Of a DNA stretch of 22,466 bases, positions 14,380-22,359 are shown one piece after another. Position numbers and translations under genes: made by a program. The notes under the pieces are model-generated. The model searched no databases. It was not told where the DNA came from and saw only the letters and a program-made list of their open reading frames with translations. Origin of the DNA: a virus; IMG/VR virus record IMGVR_UViG_3300012964_000061, positions 1-22,466 of that record. One strand, written 5' to 3'. Within the stretch, counting starts at the first letter, position 1, and every line of letters starts with the position of its first letter.

Positions 14380-16142
14380 TGCCAGTTCCACAGTTGAATA
14401 CATCTGCTCAGGATCAGCAAGCTCCAGTTCTTGCAGTGGCTGACCCAAAAGCTGCGGATATGCAAGTAACACTGGATGCTATAGCTGCCGGAAAACCGGC
14501 TCCGGCCACCTTCTTAGGATTCCCAGAAGGAGTTCCTGTGCCAGGAGCCAAAACTACTAATCCAGAAACTACAGCTTACCTAGCAAGCGCGGCCACTCAC
14601 GGGCAGCAACTAGACGCTGTTATCAACACTATCATTCCTGATACACTGAAAAAGGTACAGGAAGCTAGCACAGCAATTGAAGCTAAGACCGCGGAAAGTG
14701 CTTTATTACTGCATCAAGTCGGCCTGCTACAGGCGGAGAGAATAGGGAATGAAACGCTGAGAGTTGCAGCTATGCGCGAGGCTATTAAACCCGATGTAGT
14801 ACTAAATCCTTTGTATGCGGAGTTGGCTAAAACTGCTACCAGGCTGAGTGATGTAGATAAGGCTCTAGCACTGGCAGCTAACCCAAACACTCCTAAACCT
14901 CAAGGATTTGTTGCAGGCTTTATGTCAGTAGCAGTTCCTAGGCACCTTAACAAGGAACGTGATGTTCTTTTGCGCCAAATTCAGGATTTACAAACTAGCA
15001 CTCATAATATTCAAGCGGCTATGCAAGACTCTGTAGCTACAGCCACTGCTATGAATACTATGCAGACAAAGACGGAACTGCAAGGTATTAGCCTAGCTAA
15101 ACTGGACATTGCAGTCGCAGAGCTTAAGAAGCAAGGCATTGATACTGCTAAGTTGGAGTTGGAACTGAATACGGTAGCTCTCAATGCTTCTGGCAAGGCT
15201 GCGGAATTGGCCCAGAAAGCAGTTACTGCGCCTTTGGAAATTAAAGGTCTGCAACAGCGCTTACAAGCTGGTGAGTTGGAACTCGCTAGTGCCAAACTTA
15301 ATGTTGCTGAGCGGGAAGCTTGGATTGCTCAGACTTCCAAGGCAATGCAGATTCTAGGTTATACTGGGGATATTACTCCTGAGAAGTTCAAGCTGCTTCC
15401 TAATGACTTGCAGGATACAATTTCCAAGATTACTCTTAGCGGAACTCTTGGGGATAGTGTAGCTTCTGTTGTGAAGAATATGGCACAAGCGAATGTAGCG
15501 AACATGGATTCAGTAGTTGTGCATACTGTGCGCAGCTTCCTAGCTCCGCAGTATAGTGCACAACTAGCTAAGCCTAGTGTAGCTGCGCTAGCTTCTAAGC
15601 CTAAGCAACAGGAGGCGGAAATTGCAAGGCTCATGACCGCCGATATCCAAGAACTATACAAGCGGCCAATTAGTTGGAATGATACCAGCGATCCTAGGCA
15701 GCGGGCTGCTATTCCTGTGCTTCTGAAGGAGCCTGGAATGCTGAATAATCCTATTGCTAAAGGCTTGGCTACGCGCTTTGGAGCTACTCCAGCAGAAACT
15801 GTTGTTAAGGATGAACAGATAGTGGATGCTGTAGCATCTATGGTTTCCGGAAAGGAACTCAGTGCAGGCGAAGCCAGTGCAGCAGCAGCTTCTTTTTATA
15901 AGAATGCAATAGCTTTCAATAATCGTATGAAGAAACCTGGAATGATTAAGCTACCAGAGCAAGTGGATTACAGGATAAGTCTTCCGGCAGCTACTACATC
16001 CTTTGGTGGCCTTGTATACAGTGCTGGAACCTTGGATTTAACAAGTCCTGCTGCCTGGACTAATCTGCTAGCTTTGCGGAATGCTAGAGCCGCTGTTGGT
16101 ATGCCTACTTCAATCCCTGAACTTCTAACTGGGAGTAAATAA
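14379..16142 (+). CDS. Internal virion / DNA-ejection protein candidate, helical
   Basis: A 587-residue, predominantly helical protein, second of three successive genes that overlap as TAATG. It contains long heptad-like runs, for example around residues 60-125 (TLKKVQEASTAIEAKTAESA) and 195-320 (ALNASGKAAELAQKAVTAPL and LQQRLQAGELELASAKLNVA), consistent with extended coiled coil or helical tube. No catalytic motif is visible. The position and helical make-up fit T7 gp15-like ejection proteins that line the trans-periplasmic conduit. GGAGG at 14368-14372 precedes the ATG. The Ala content is high. Assignment by order and fold pattern only. Confidence 0.65.
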   Translation: MPVPQLNTSAQDQQAPVLAVADPKAADMQVTLDAIAAGKPAPATFLGFPEGVPVPGAKTTNPETTAYLASAATHGQQLDAVINTIIPDTLKKVQEASTAIEAKTAESALLLHQVGLLQAERIGNETLRVAAMREAIKPDVVLNPLYAELAKTATRLSDVDKALALAANPNTPKPQGFVAGFMSVAVPRHLNKERDVLLRQIQDLQTSTHNIQAAMQDSVATATAMNTMQTKTELQGISLAKLDIAVAELKKQGIDTAKLELELNTVALNASGKAAELAQKAVTAPLEIKGLQQRLQAGELELASAKLNVAEREAWIAQTSKAMQILGYTGDITPEKFKLLPNDLQDTISKITLSGTLGDSVASVVKNMAQANVANMDSVVVHTVRSFLAPQYSAQLAKPSVAALASKPKQQEAEIARLMTADIQELYKRPISWNDTSDPRQRAAIPVLLKEPGMLNNPIAKGLATRFGATPAETVVKDEQIVDAVASMVSGKELSAGEASAAAASFYKNAIAFNNRMKKPGMIKLPEQVDYRISLPAATTSFGGLVYSAGTLDLTSPAAWTNLLALRNARAAVGMPTSIPELLTGSK

Positions 16143-19100
16143 TGACAAGTACTTACAATGATCCGTCCCCAATCTTCCTTACAGCTGACGCAGCTAATAT
16201 CAGCGGAAGTGGGCAGTCCATGCTTGGTAGTGCTACTGACTGGCTCACCAAGGGAGTTCTAGCTGCTGGAGTTTCCGGCCTGGATAGTATCTGGAATAGC
16301 ACTGTAGTTCCAGTTAATAACTTCCTTGGCGGTGATATGAGCAAGGTTCGGGCTGATTACCAGCTTCAGGACTGGGGTTTTGAGGATACTGCTGCGTACT
16401 ATAAACAGCATCAAGCAGGTGCTGATCTTGGAGGTTTTATTCTTGCTAGTACTATCCCTGGAACTATCGGCTTGAAAGCTCTGAAAGCTATGCAAGGTGG
16501 AGCACTGGGAACTACTGCTGCTAGGAGCTTAGGACTGGCGAAGAACGCACAAGCAGGATTCTTGGAAGCCGCACTTGCTGATATCAATCTGGGTGTTGAT
16601 GCAGCATCTTCCATTGTGAAGGCGAACAAGTATAAGGCTATGGTTGCCGGATTTGGTGAGCAAGCTCTCCAAGCTGCGGCTATGGAAGTTGCTATTGGCA
16701 CTACCATGCATAGCAGTCCTATCTTTGAAGAAATGGATGTTGGGGACATGGTTATCAATGGCCTGTGGGGAGTAGCCCTTGGTGGAGCTATCGGCGGTAC
16801 TTTTGCAGGACTTGGAATTAATCGGGATATCAAGAAAGGAATTGTTGGCTTCAATGAGAAAGCTCGTCCGTATGAAAGTATTCTTGATCCTGGGAAGCAA
16901 GCTGTTGGCCTGAGTGGTGGGAAAGTAGTTACAATTACTGGAGGTGACAGGGCCAGTGCTATGCTGGATCATTTGGATGAAATGCCACTTCCTGCCGCGA
17001 ATCAGGCTCTTAGCAACAAGGCGCTGGATAAATATAATAATACTTGGATGCAAGTTACCAAGCTAGCTATTGATATGACTCCTGCGGAAGGGGAACTGGC
17101 GAAGGATGCTGCTCTTGCTAATGAATTCACAGGCTTGCTGGTAAGGATGAAATCCTCCCTGCCAGAGGAACAATTCGTGGCCCTCCAGAAGAAAGATTAC
17201 ATGGACTTGATGCTAACAGGTGCTGCCAAGCTGGAACGTGCAGGTCTGGATTCTCATGTTCAGCCACTAGAAGTTAGCTATCTCCATCCTGAGGGCTTGA
17301 AGATGGGCAAGCAAGCTTGGGTTACTCTGAAGGAAGTTGGTGACTTGAAGCTTAATGTGGATAATCTTACCAAAGTCCATATCCTGAAGCCAGCGGAGGA
17401 AATTAAGATTGCTAGGTACAGCAGTATGGATGCCGAATTTGGAGCTGTAACTCAATTCGATAATCAGACACAAGCTTGGAATGCAGGTTTTGACCTGTAC
17501 TTGGATCATACTGGAAAGCTTATTATCAATCCCGCTTCCTCGGCACTCCAGAAAGTTATTAGTCCTAAGGCTAATGTATCTTTGTATGTTAATCTGGCTA
17601 ATGGAGAAGTTACAAATGCTGCATATGCTACTGCTTTTGATGCGTTTGCAAGAACTGCTGAAGATGTTAAAGTTGAAGGTATGGGAGCACAAGTGCTACG
17701 TCTTGGTAGCAAGCGGTTTGATTTTACTCTGGCTACTGGCTTTACCCCTGGTGAGTTGGATACTGTTACAGCTAATGCGCGGCACTTGTGGGCAGATAAG
17801 CTGCCCCTGAAGAAGCTGCTAGAGCCAGGAGTTGTTATCAATAGCAATGATACGCCTGTACTGGAGCGGTTGCTGAAGGAGAAACTTGCGGCTAAGGAAG
17901 CAGGAACTGCTGGGGAAGCTATTCTGGAGAAGCTTGATAGTATCAGCATCCAACACTTCGACGGAGAACTCAGTGATCTCAAGCATATCCGTGATCTGGA
18001 AGGCTTCATTGAAACTGCTAAGTCTCAGCATATCAAGCAGCTAGCGGAAGCTGGTACTGTAGTGGATGATATTGCTGTGCGGCTGAATGCCCCGAAGGAA
18101 GCAGTTGTCAGCGGAGAAGGCTCCCTGCTCCAGCACAGCGATATGCTATACAAGCCAAGTACTGCGAAAGTAACCTATGAAGTTACCAATCCTGTGCTCA
18201 ATCCTATTGATGGCATGATTATGCGCGGGCACGCAGCTGTAGCGGAGAAGATCAGACTTGCTGAGGACTATTCCAAAACAGTATTCGCTAACTTTGCCGG
18301 AGAGCTATTTGAGCAATTCCCAGATATCAGTGTTCTGGAAAGTAGGCTTAAAGCTAATGAACTACCTACTGGAAGTACTATGCTTGGTTCCAGCAATGCT
18401 AACTACGGGGAAGTTAAGAATGCCTATCAGGCTATTGGAGCTTCCTTTCAACAGCTTCGCAACAAGAGGCTGGATAGCACTACCAGCAAGTTCTTTGCTA
18501 GTAAGAATGAGATTCTCCAAGATAAGGAAGCTGCCGCAGAACTTGGTATCTTCATGAATGAACTTCGGAACACTGGGGAGAAGTATGGCTTCCTAGCTAC
18601 GGAGAATATGGATGCTACAGTTCTTACGAATCTTCTGAATAGTGCTGGAGTTAAGCTTCCACAAGGAGGCAAGCAACTTATCCTGCACCGCGAGCTTATC
18701 AATGCTATCGAGAATGATATGGAAGCTCTAGCTAAGGGCCGGAATACTAGCTTCACTAAGGACTTCATAGCAGGTGCGAAAACTGCGGAACTCAAGGCTA
18801 GCTATGAAGTATCCCCGAAAGTTGGGAGCTTCCTTCGTGTGCAGACTGTTATCAATGATGAGCGTGCCGGGCATTTCCAAGCTATGTACAATGCCCAAGG
18901 ATTGGAAAGCCGTCATATCCCAGGTACTATTTACATCCCTCCAATCAATACAGAACGTTACAGCTTCTTCGCATTCGTGCGGGAACGTTCCGGCGGTATG
19001 GGTGCGAACTCTCATGTTACTGTGGTTACAGCTAAGAATGCTGAAACACTGCAAGCACAGCTGGCTAAGATTGATCGTAGCATTTATGATGTAATCACCA

Positions 19101-21286
19101 AGGATGGCAGTAAGCTGTATCATGAAGCTCTTGGGGATTACAAGTATGCTATGAGTGTGAATGAGAGTGGTGTGGATAGTACCCTCCGTAAGCGGGGTGT
19201 ACTTAGTGATTTCTTCCCTGCTACCAGTCCTGCTGCTGTACTGGAGGATTGGGCCGACTGGCACATCAAGCAAGAGACACGGCTTACTAGGAACTATGTT
19301 GAACTTCGCTATGCCCAGCAATTCGCGGAACTCAAAGCTATTGGTCAGGACTTCACGGATATTGCTACTTCTCGCTTTGCTGCCACAGGTGCGAAGTATG
19401 AAAGCACCGTTGATAATCCATACATGGATCACATCAAGTTGGCTCTTGGCATTGATAAGAAGAATGAGCAACATTATAGGCTATGGCAGAATGCTAATGA
19501 GCTGGTGGAATCTGCTGGCAATACAGCTTTCAACCTTGCTAGGACTGCTTTCGGGGATGCTAAGAAAGGGCTTATCAGTTGGGAACGTGCCAATGAGCTA
19601 GCGGAAAGTATGGGAATTAAGCCTCCATTCCGTGGTGCCGCAGAGGATATGATTCAAGCCCAGATACTAGCGAATACTCAGTATGACCGGAATGTAATGA
19701 GCCGCTTCGTTAATACCGCGAATTCCGTATTGGCAGCAACTGTGCTTCGGTTGGATTTCATCAACCCTCTAATCAACATTATTAGTACTCCAATCCTTGC
19801 AGGTACGGAACTCAGCAGCATTCGCCAACAACTTAAGAATAATCCGGAAGCTCTTGGGAAGCTAGCGGAAATGATGAGCCAGAAGGTTCCAGGTCAGGAA
19901 CTACATATCCCAAGTACAATGAAGCTGTTGCAGACTGCAATGACAAATTACTTTGGAGATAGCGGGGAGGTTCTTATTGCCAGGTACAAGCAGGCTGGCT
20001 ATATCAAGAACATTGCTCAACTGCATCATGAAATGTTGGATGATATTAGTGATGTGTGGATTAAAGGCCAGAAGCTGGAAATTGCGGAAGCCAAGATTAA
20101 AGCTGCGGTTGATAAGGGAGCTAAGCTTACAGGGAATAACTTTGCTGAGGAATTCACACGCTTTGTTAGTGCGGATATTATGCGGCAGATTACGGAAGCA
20201 GCTGGATTGAGTGTTCGGGAGCAGCATGCCTATATTAGTACCTTTGTAAATCGGGTGCAGGGGAACTACATAGCTAATCAACGTCCTCAGCTCTTTCAGG
20301 GAGTACTAGGGAAAGCTATTGGCTTGTTCCAGACATATCAGTTCAACCTATTGCAGCAAGTATTCCGGCATGTGGAAGCTGGGGATAAGAAAACACTGGC
20401 CATATTCGGGGCCCTTCAGACTAGCATCTTCGGCCTCCAAGGACTTCCAGTGTTCAATGCTATCAATACGCACCTGATAGGGAATGCTGCTGGCAATCCT
20501 AACCATGCTGATCTTTATACTGGAACTCAGCAAGCTCTTGGTAAGGAGTGGGGTAACTGGCTCATGTACGGAACAGCTTCTGCTTTCCCGCTTACTCCTA
20601 ACTGGAGTCTGTATACTCGTGGAGATTTGAATCCAAGAACAGCTACTATACTACCACTGAATCCTGCGGACTGGCCAATAGTAGCAGGAAGTGCTAAGTT
20701 CTTTGGGAATCTTGCAAATACCTTCAGCAAGATCAGTGCTGGTGGAGATGTATGGACTTCGCTAGCACAAGGTATTGAACATAATGGCATTAACAGGCCA
20801 ATGGCAGGACTTGGGCAGTGGCTAGCCAGTGCTAAGACTGGAGCAGTTACAGCTACTACTAGCAAAGGTTCCCTAATAAGTGCCAATGCTGATATCCTGA
20901 GCATGGCTACAGCTAGCCGCCTACTAGGAGCTAAGCCTCTGGATGAAGCTGTAGCTATGGATGCTATGTACCGCAGCAACGCTTATCGAGTTAAGGACTT
21001 GCTACGGATTGGCCAGCTTGGGGAAGCTATCAAGACTACTCTAATTGGAGGAGCAGAACCTAGCCAGCAGCAACTGGAAGATTTCGCGGTTAGTTACGCA
21101 GCCAGCGGCGGCAGGATTACGGAGTTCCACAGCTATCTCATGGGACTTACTAAGGGTGCGAATACAGCTACGGTTAATAGCTTGTTGCAGAAGATGAATA
21201 GCCCGCTAGGTAGGAATATGCAGGTTATTATGGGAGGGGAGGAACTGCCGGATTATACGAATATGCAGAATGTTCCTGGGCAGTAG
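16142..21286 (+). CDS. Giant internal virion / ejection protein (1714 residues)
   Basis: The largest gene in the window, about 5.1 kb, last of the late unit. Its TAATG overlaps the preceding gene and GGGAG at 16131-16135 precedes the start. Rank and size match the largest ejection protein of podoviruses (T7 gp16 role: conduit and, in T7, peptidoglycan digestion), but it is larger than T7 gp16 and I find no lytic-transglycosylase signature. Residues 93-130 and 203-226 (MVINGLWGVALGGAIGGTFA) are glycine-zipper-like hydrophobic segments that could insert into the inner membrane. The rest is largely helical and charged. Near the C terminus a Trp/Pro-rich region (LNPADWPIVAGSAKFFGNL, about 1505-1523) and the RLLGAKPLDEAVAMDAMYRS block precede a helical end. 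Alternatives such as a tape measure are less likely because no tail-tube genes are present. It ends in tandem TAG TAG. Confidence 0.7.
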   Translation: MTSTYNDPSPIFLTADAANISGSGQSMLGSATDWLTKGVLAAGVSGLDSIWNSTVVPVNNFLGGDMSKVRADYQLQDWGFEDTAAYYKQHQAGADLGGFILASTIPGTIGLKALKAMQGGALGTTAARSLGLAKNAQAGFLEAALADINLGVDAASSIVKANKYKAMVAGFGEQALQAAAMEVAIGTTMHSSPIFEEMDVGDMVINGLWGVALGGAIGGTFAGLGINRDIKKGIVGFNEKARPYESILDPGKQAVGLSGGKVVTITGGDRASAMLDHLDEMPLPAANQALSNKALDKYNNTWMQVTKLAIDMTPAEGELAKDAALANEFTGLLVRMKSSLPEEQFVALQKKDYMDLMLTGAAKLERAGLDSHVQPLEVSYLHPEGLKMGKQAWVTLKEVGDLKLNVDNLTKVHILKPAEEIKIARYSSMDAEFGAVTQFDNQTQAWNAGFDLYLDHTGKLIINPASSALQKVISPKANVSLYVNLANGEVTNAAYATAFDAFARTAEDVKVEGMGAQVLRLGSKRFDFTLATGFTPGELDTVTANARHLWADKLPLKKLLEPGVVINSNDTPVLERLLKEKLAAKEAGTAGEAILEKLDSISIQHFDGELSDLKHIRDLEGFIETAKSQHIKQLAEAGTVVDDIAVRLNAPKEAVVSGEGSLLQHSDMLYKPSTAKVTYEVTNPVLNPIDGMIMRGHAAVAEKIRLAEDYSKTVFANFAGELFEQFPDISVLESRLKANELPTGSTMLGSSNANYGEVKNAYQAIGASFQQLRNKRLDSTTSKFFASKNEILQDKEAAAELGIFMNELRNTGEKYGFLATENMDATVLTNLLNSAGVKLPQGGKQLILHRELINAIENDMEALAKGRNTSFTKDFIAGAKTAELKASYEVSPKVGSFLRVQTVINDERAGHFQAMYNAQGLESRHIPGTIYIPPINTERYSFFAFVRERSGGMGANSHVTVVTAKNAETLQAQLAKIDRSIYDVITKDGSKLYHEALGDYKYAMSVNESGVDSTLRKRGVLSDFFPATSPAAVLEDWADWHIKQETRLTRNYVELRYAQQFAELKAIGQDFTDIATSRFAATGAKYESTVDNPYMDHIKLALGIDKKNEQHYRLWQNANELVESAGNTAFNLARTAFGDAKKGLISWERANELAESMGIKPPFRGAAEDMIQAQILANTQYDRNVMSRFVNTANSVLAATVLRLDFINPLINIISTPILAGTELSSIRQQLKNNPEALGKLAEMMSQKVPGQELHIPSTMKLLQTAMTNYFGDSGEVLIARYKQAGYIKNIAQLHHEMLDDISDVWIKGQKLEIAEAKIKAAVDKGAKLTGNNFAEEFTRFVSADIMRQITEAAGLSVREQHAYISTFVNRVQGNYIANQRPQLFQGVLGKAIGLFQTYQFNLLQQVFRHVEAGDKKTLAIFGALQTSIFGLQGLPVFNAINTHLIGNAAGNPNHADLYTGTQQALGKEWGNWLMYGTASAFPLTPNWSLYTRGDLNPRTATILPLNPADWPIVAGSAKFFGNLANTFSKISAGGDVWTSLAQGIEHNGINRPMAGLGQWLASAKTGAVTATTSKGSLISANADILSMATASRLLGAKPLDEAVAMDAMYRSNAYRVKDLLRIGQLGEAIKTTLIGGAEPSQQQLEDFAVSYAASGGRITEFHSYLMGLTKGANTATVNSLLQKMNSPLGRNMQVIMGGEELPDYTNMQNVPGQ

Positions 21287-21298
21287 TAGTTTGGGAAT

Positions 21299-21337
21299 AA
21301 GGAAGGGTAGGTTCTGTAATAGTTCCTACCCTTCCTT
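21299..21337. terminator. Intrinsic terminator between convergent units
   Basis: GGAAGGGTAGG at 21301-21311 pairs perfectly with CCTACCCTTCC at 21325-21335 (loop 13 bases). The stem is extended by A-T pairs to 21299-21337, and TTTTA follows on the + strand. It separates the rightward late unit from the leftward unit ending at 21348. It looks functional for + transcription; on the minus strand the T-run is short (TTATT), so bidirectional use is probable but weaker. Confidence 0.88.
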
Positions 21338-21347
21338 TTAGTACCTG

Positions 21348-21593
21348 TTACGGATACATAGGAGTATCGTCTCCGGAAATATCTTCATCGGCTAGCAGCA
21401 CAGTAAACACTTCCAACTCCGTCCAAGTATCTGGAATATCCGGCATCCACTCAAAGTTATTAATATCTGAATTCCACCTTATAGCATAAGCTTCTTGGCT
21501 AGCAGTATGATAGTTAGCTTGTTCAATACCTTCCACTAGGAAAGGAACGTCCCCTGTACAGGGGCAGATAAGATAAGTATTTTCTGGTAACAT
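21348..21593 (-). CDS. Small acidic protein, unknown function
   Basis: An 81-residue acidic protein, last gene of the leftward unit. AGGAG (minus strand; + positions 21601-21605) is seven bases before the ATG. It contains CPCTG near the N terminus (residues 10-14), a Trp-rich centre (IRWNSDINNFEWMPDIPDTW, about 38-57) and a beta strand (LEVFTVLLAD) before an acidic tail. The two Cys in CPC could bind a metal or form a disulphide, but no second pair is present. No family recognised. The upstream gene's TAG is in the same frame 19 codons earlier, with no other stop between. Probably an early or middle small regulator, but this is only context. Confidence 0.72.
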   Translation of the reverse strand: MLPENTYLICPCTGDVPFLVEGIEQANYHTASQEAYAIRWNSDINNFEWMPDIPDTWTELEVFTVLLADEDISGDDTPMYP

Positions 21594-21647
21594 GGTGTTT
21601 CTCCTAAGGATGTGAAGTGAATGATGGAGCGCGGGAAATACCTTGTA

Positions 21648-22262
21648 CTAAGCTTTCACAAACGGATTCCCTGCTAACTGGTTCCTATCATCCGTACCAA
21701 CCCCAAAACGCTGATACTCCAGCAGGAACATTAGGCAACAGATAGCATGTGCGATGTGCGGAATACCACTCTCCGGATCAGTATCTTCCCCACGTTGCCA
21801 AGCTTCCAAATGCCGGCGGGCAGCATCGTACATCCGAGTCCACTCCATACCTTTCTGCCAATTATGCGCAGCATATTTCTTAGCCCCGAATTCCAGCACC
21901 CGAACTACTTCTTCAGTAGCAAAAGAGGGAAGTAGGGAGTAGCGAAGTTTGCCAGTATCAGCTTTAGTAGCCTGCCTATTAGCACCATGAGCTTGCATAA
22001 GTCTTCCAGGTGAAGATACCTGCTCAAATCCTACTACTAGTTCCCTCCACCTTCCAAGTATGAAGTCATATATCCTGCCATTAGTACACCGGATAGCCGC
22101 TATCTTAGGTACCCCAAGTTGGGATGTCAGCACCTCAGCGGAAAGCTGTAGTGGGTAAACAACATAGTGCTTGTCTGGCCCTGTAACAACATTCCACAAG
22201 CCTCCTTCCACAGAAGTGTATGCGTCCACTAATAAGTGCTCCGTATTAAGTTGCTTATCCAT
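21648..22262 (-). CDS. dATP/dGTP diphosphohydrolase-family protein (DUF5664) with extra N-terminal domain
   Basis: A 204-residue protein. Residues about 100-185 match the dATP/dGTP diphosphohydrolase (DUF5664) domain, a MazG-related fold: KADTGKLRYSLLPS (100-113), EVVRVLEFGAKKYAAHNW (118-135), then DAARRHLEAWQRGEDTD (146-162), ESGIPHIAHAICCLMFLLEY. Likely metal ligands are E124, H151, E153, E159 or D160, and H169/H172. Known members hydrolyse dATP or dGTP; the cyanophage S-2L member works in 2-aminoadenine genome synthesis. The N-terminal 95 residues (YTSVEGGLWNVVTGPDKHYV, then YPLQLSAEVLTSQLG) are an unrecognised domain. GGGAGGA on the minus strand (+ 22271-22277) is eight bases before ATG 22262, so the frame's earlier ATG at 22295, inside the upstream gene, is not used. 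It ends with a single TAG. Confidence 0.85.
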   Translation of the reverse strand: MDKQLNTEHLLVDAYTSVEGGLWNVVTGPDKHYVVYPLQLSAEVLTSQLGVPKIAAIRCTNGRIYDFILGRWRELVVGFEQVSSPGRLMQAHGANRQATKADTGKLRYSLLPSFATEEVVRVLEFGAKKYAAHNWQKGMEWTRMYDAARRHLEAWQRGEDTDPESGIPHIAHAICCLMFLLEYQRFGVGTDDRNQLAGNPFVKA

Positions 22263-22270
22263 TTGCTTTA

Positions 22271-22277
22271 TCCTCCC
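22271..22277 (-). promoter_or_regulatory. Ribosome-binding site fixing the start at 22262
   Basis: Read on the minus strand, GGGAGGA lies eight bases before ATG 22262. It is within the last codons of the preceding (mazG-like) frame, a typical coupled arrangement, and rules out the longer start at 22295. Confidence 0.8.
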
Positions 22278-22356
22278 TTGCAATAGCTGCTGCATTGGAA
22301 TACTTCAGTCCTTTGTAGCGAGCACTTAGCTTCTCCATGTTCTGCTGCAAAGTTTC

Positions 22357-22359
22357 CTA
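22357..22359 (-). other. In-frame amber codon within mazG-like reading frame
   Basis: On the minus strand the codons around it are ATT ACT AGA TAG GAA ACT TTG (Ile Thr Arg stop Glu Thr Leu). Family-typical residues on both sides show that the frame is preserved, so this is a substitution, not a frameshift. Confidence 0.85.

Noticed and set aside
18728-19474. Minus-strand open frame (248 codons) within the giant ejection gene
   Set aside because: Shadow frame; the + strand frame is continuous with sensible protein, and the antisense product has no recognisable domain.
21591-21650. Similar 19-codon in-phase spacers after UAG at 3573 and 21650 as a shared recoding element
   Set aside because: The two spacers have no sequence similarity beyond the ribosome-binding site; equal frame and near-equal length are likely chance.
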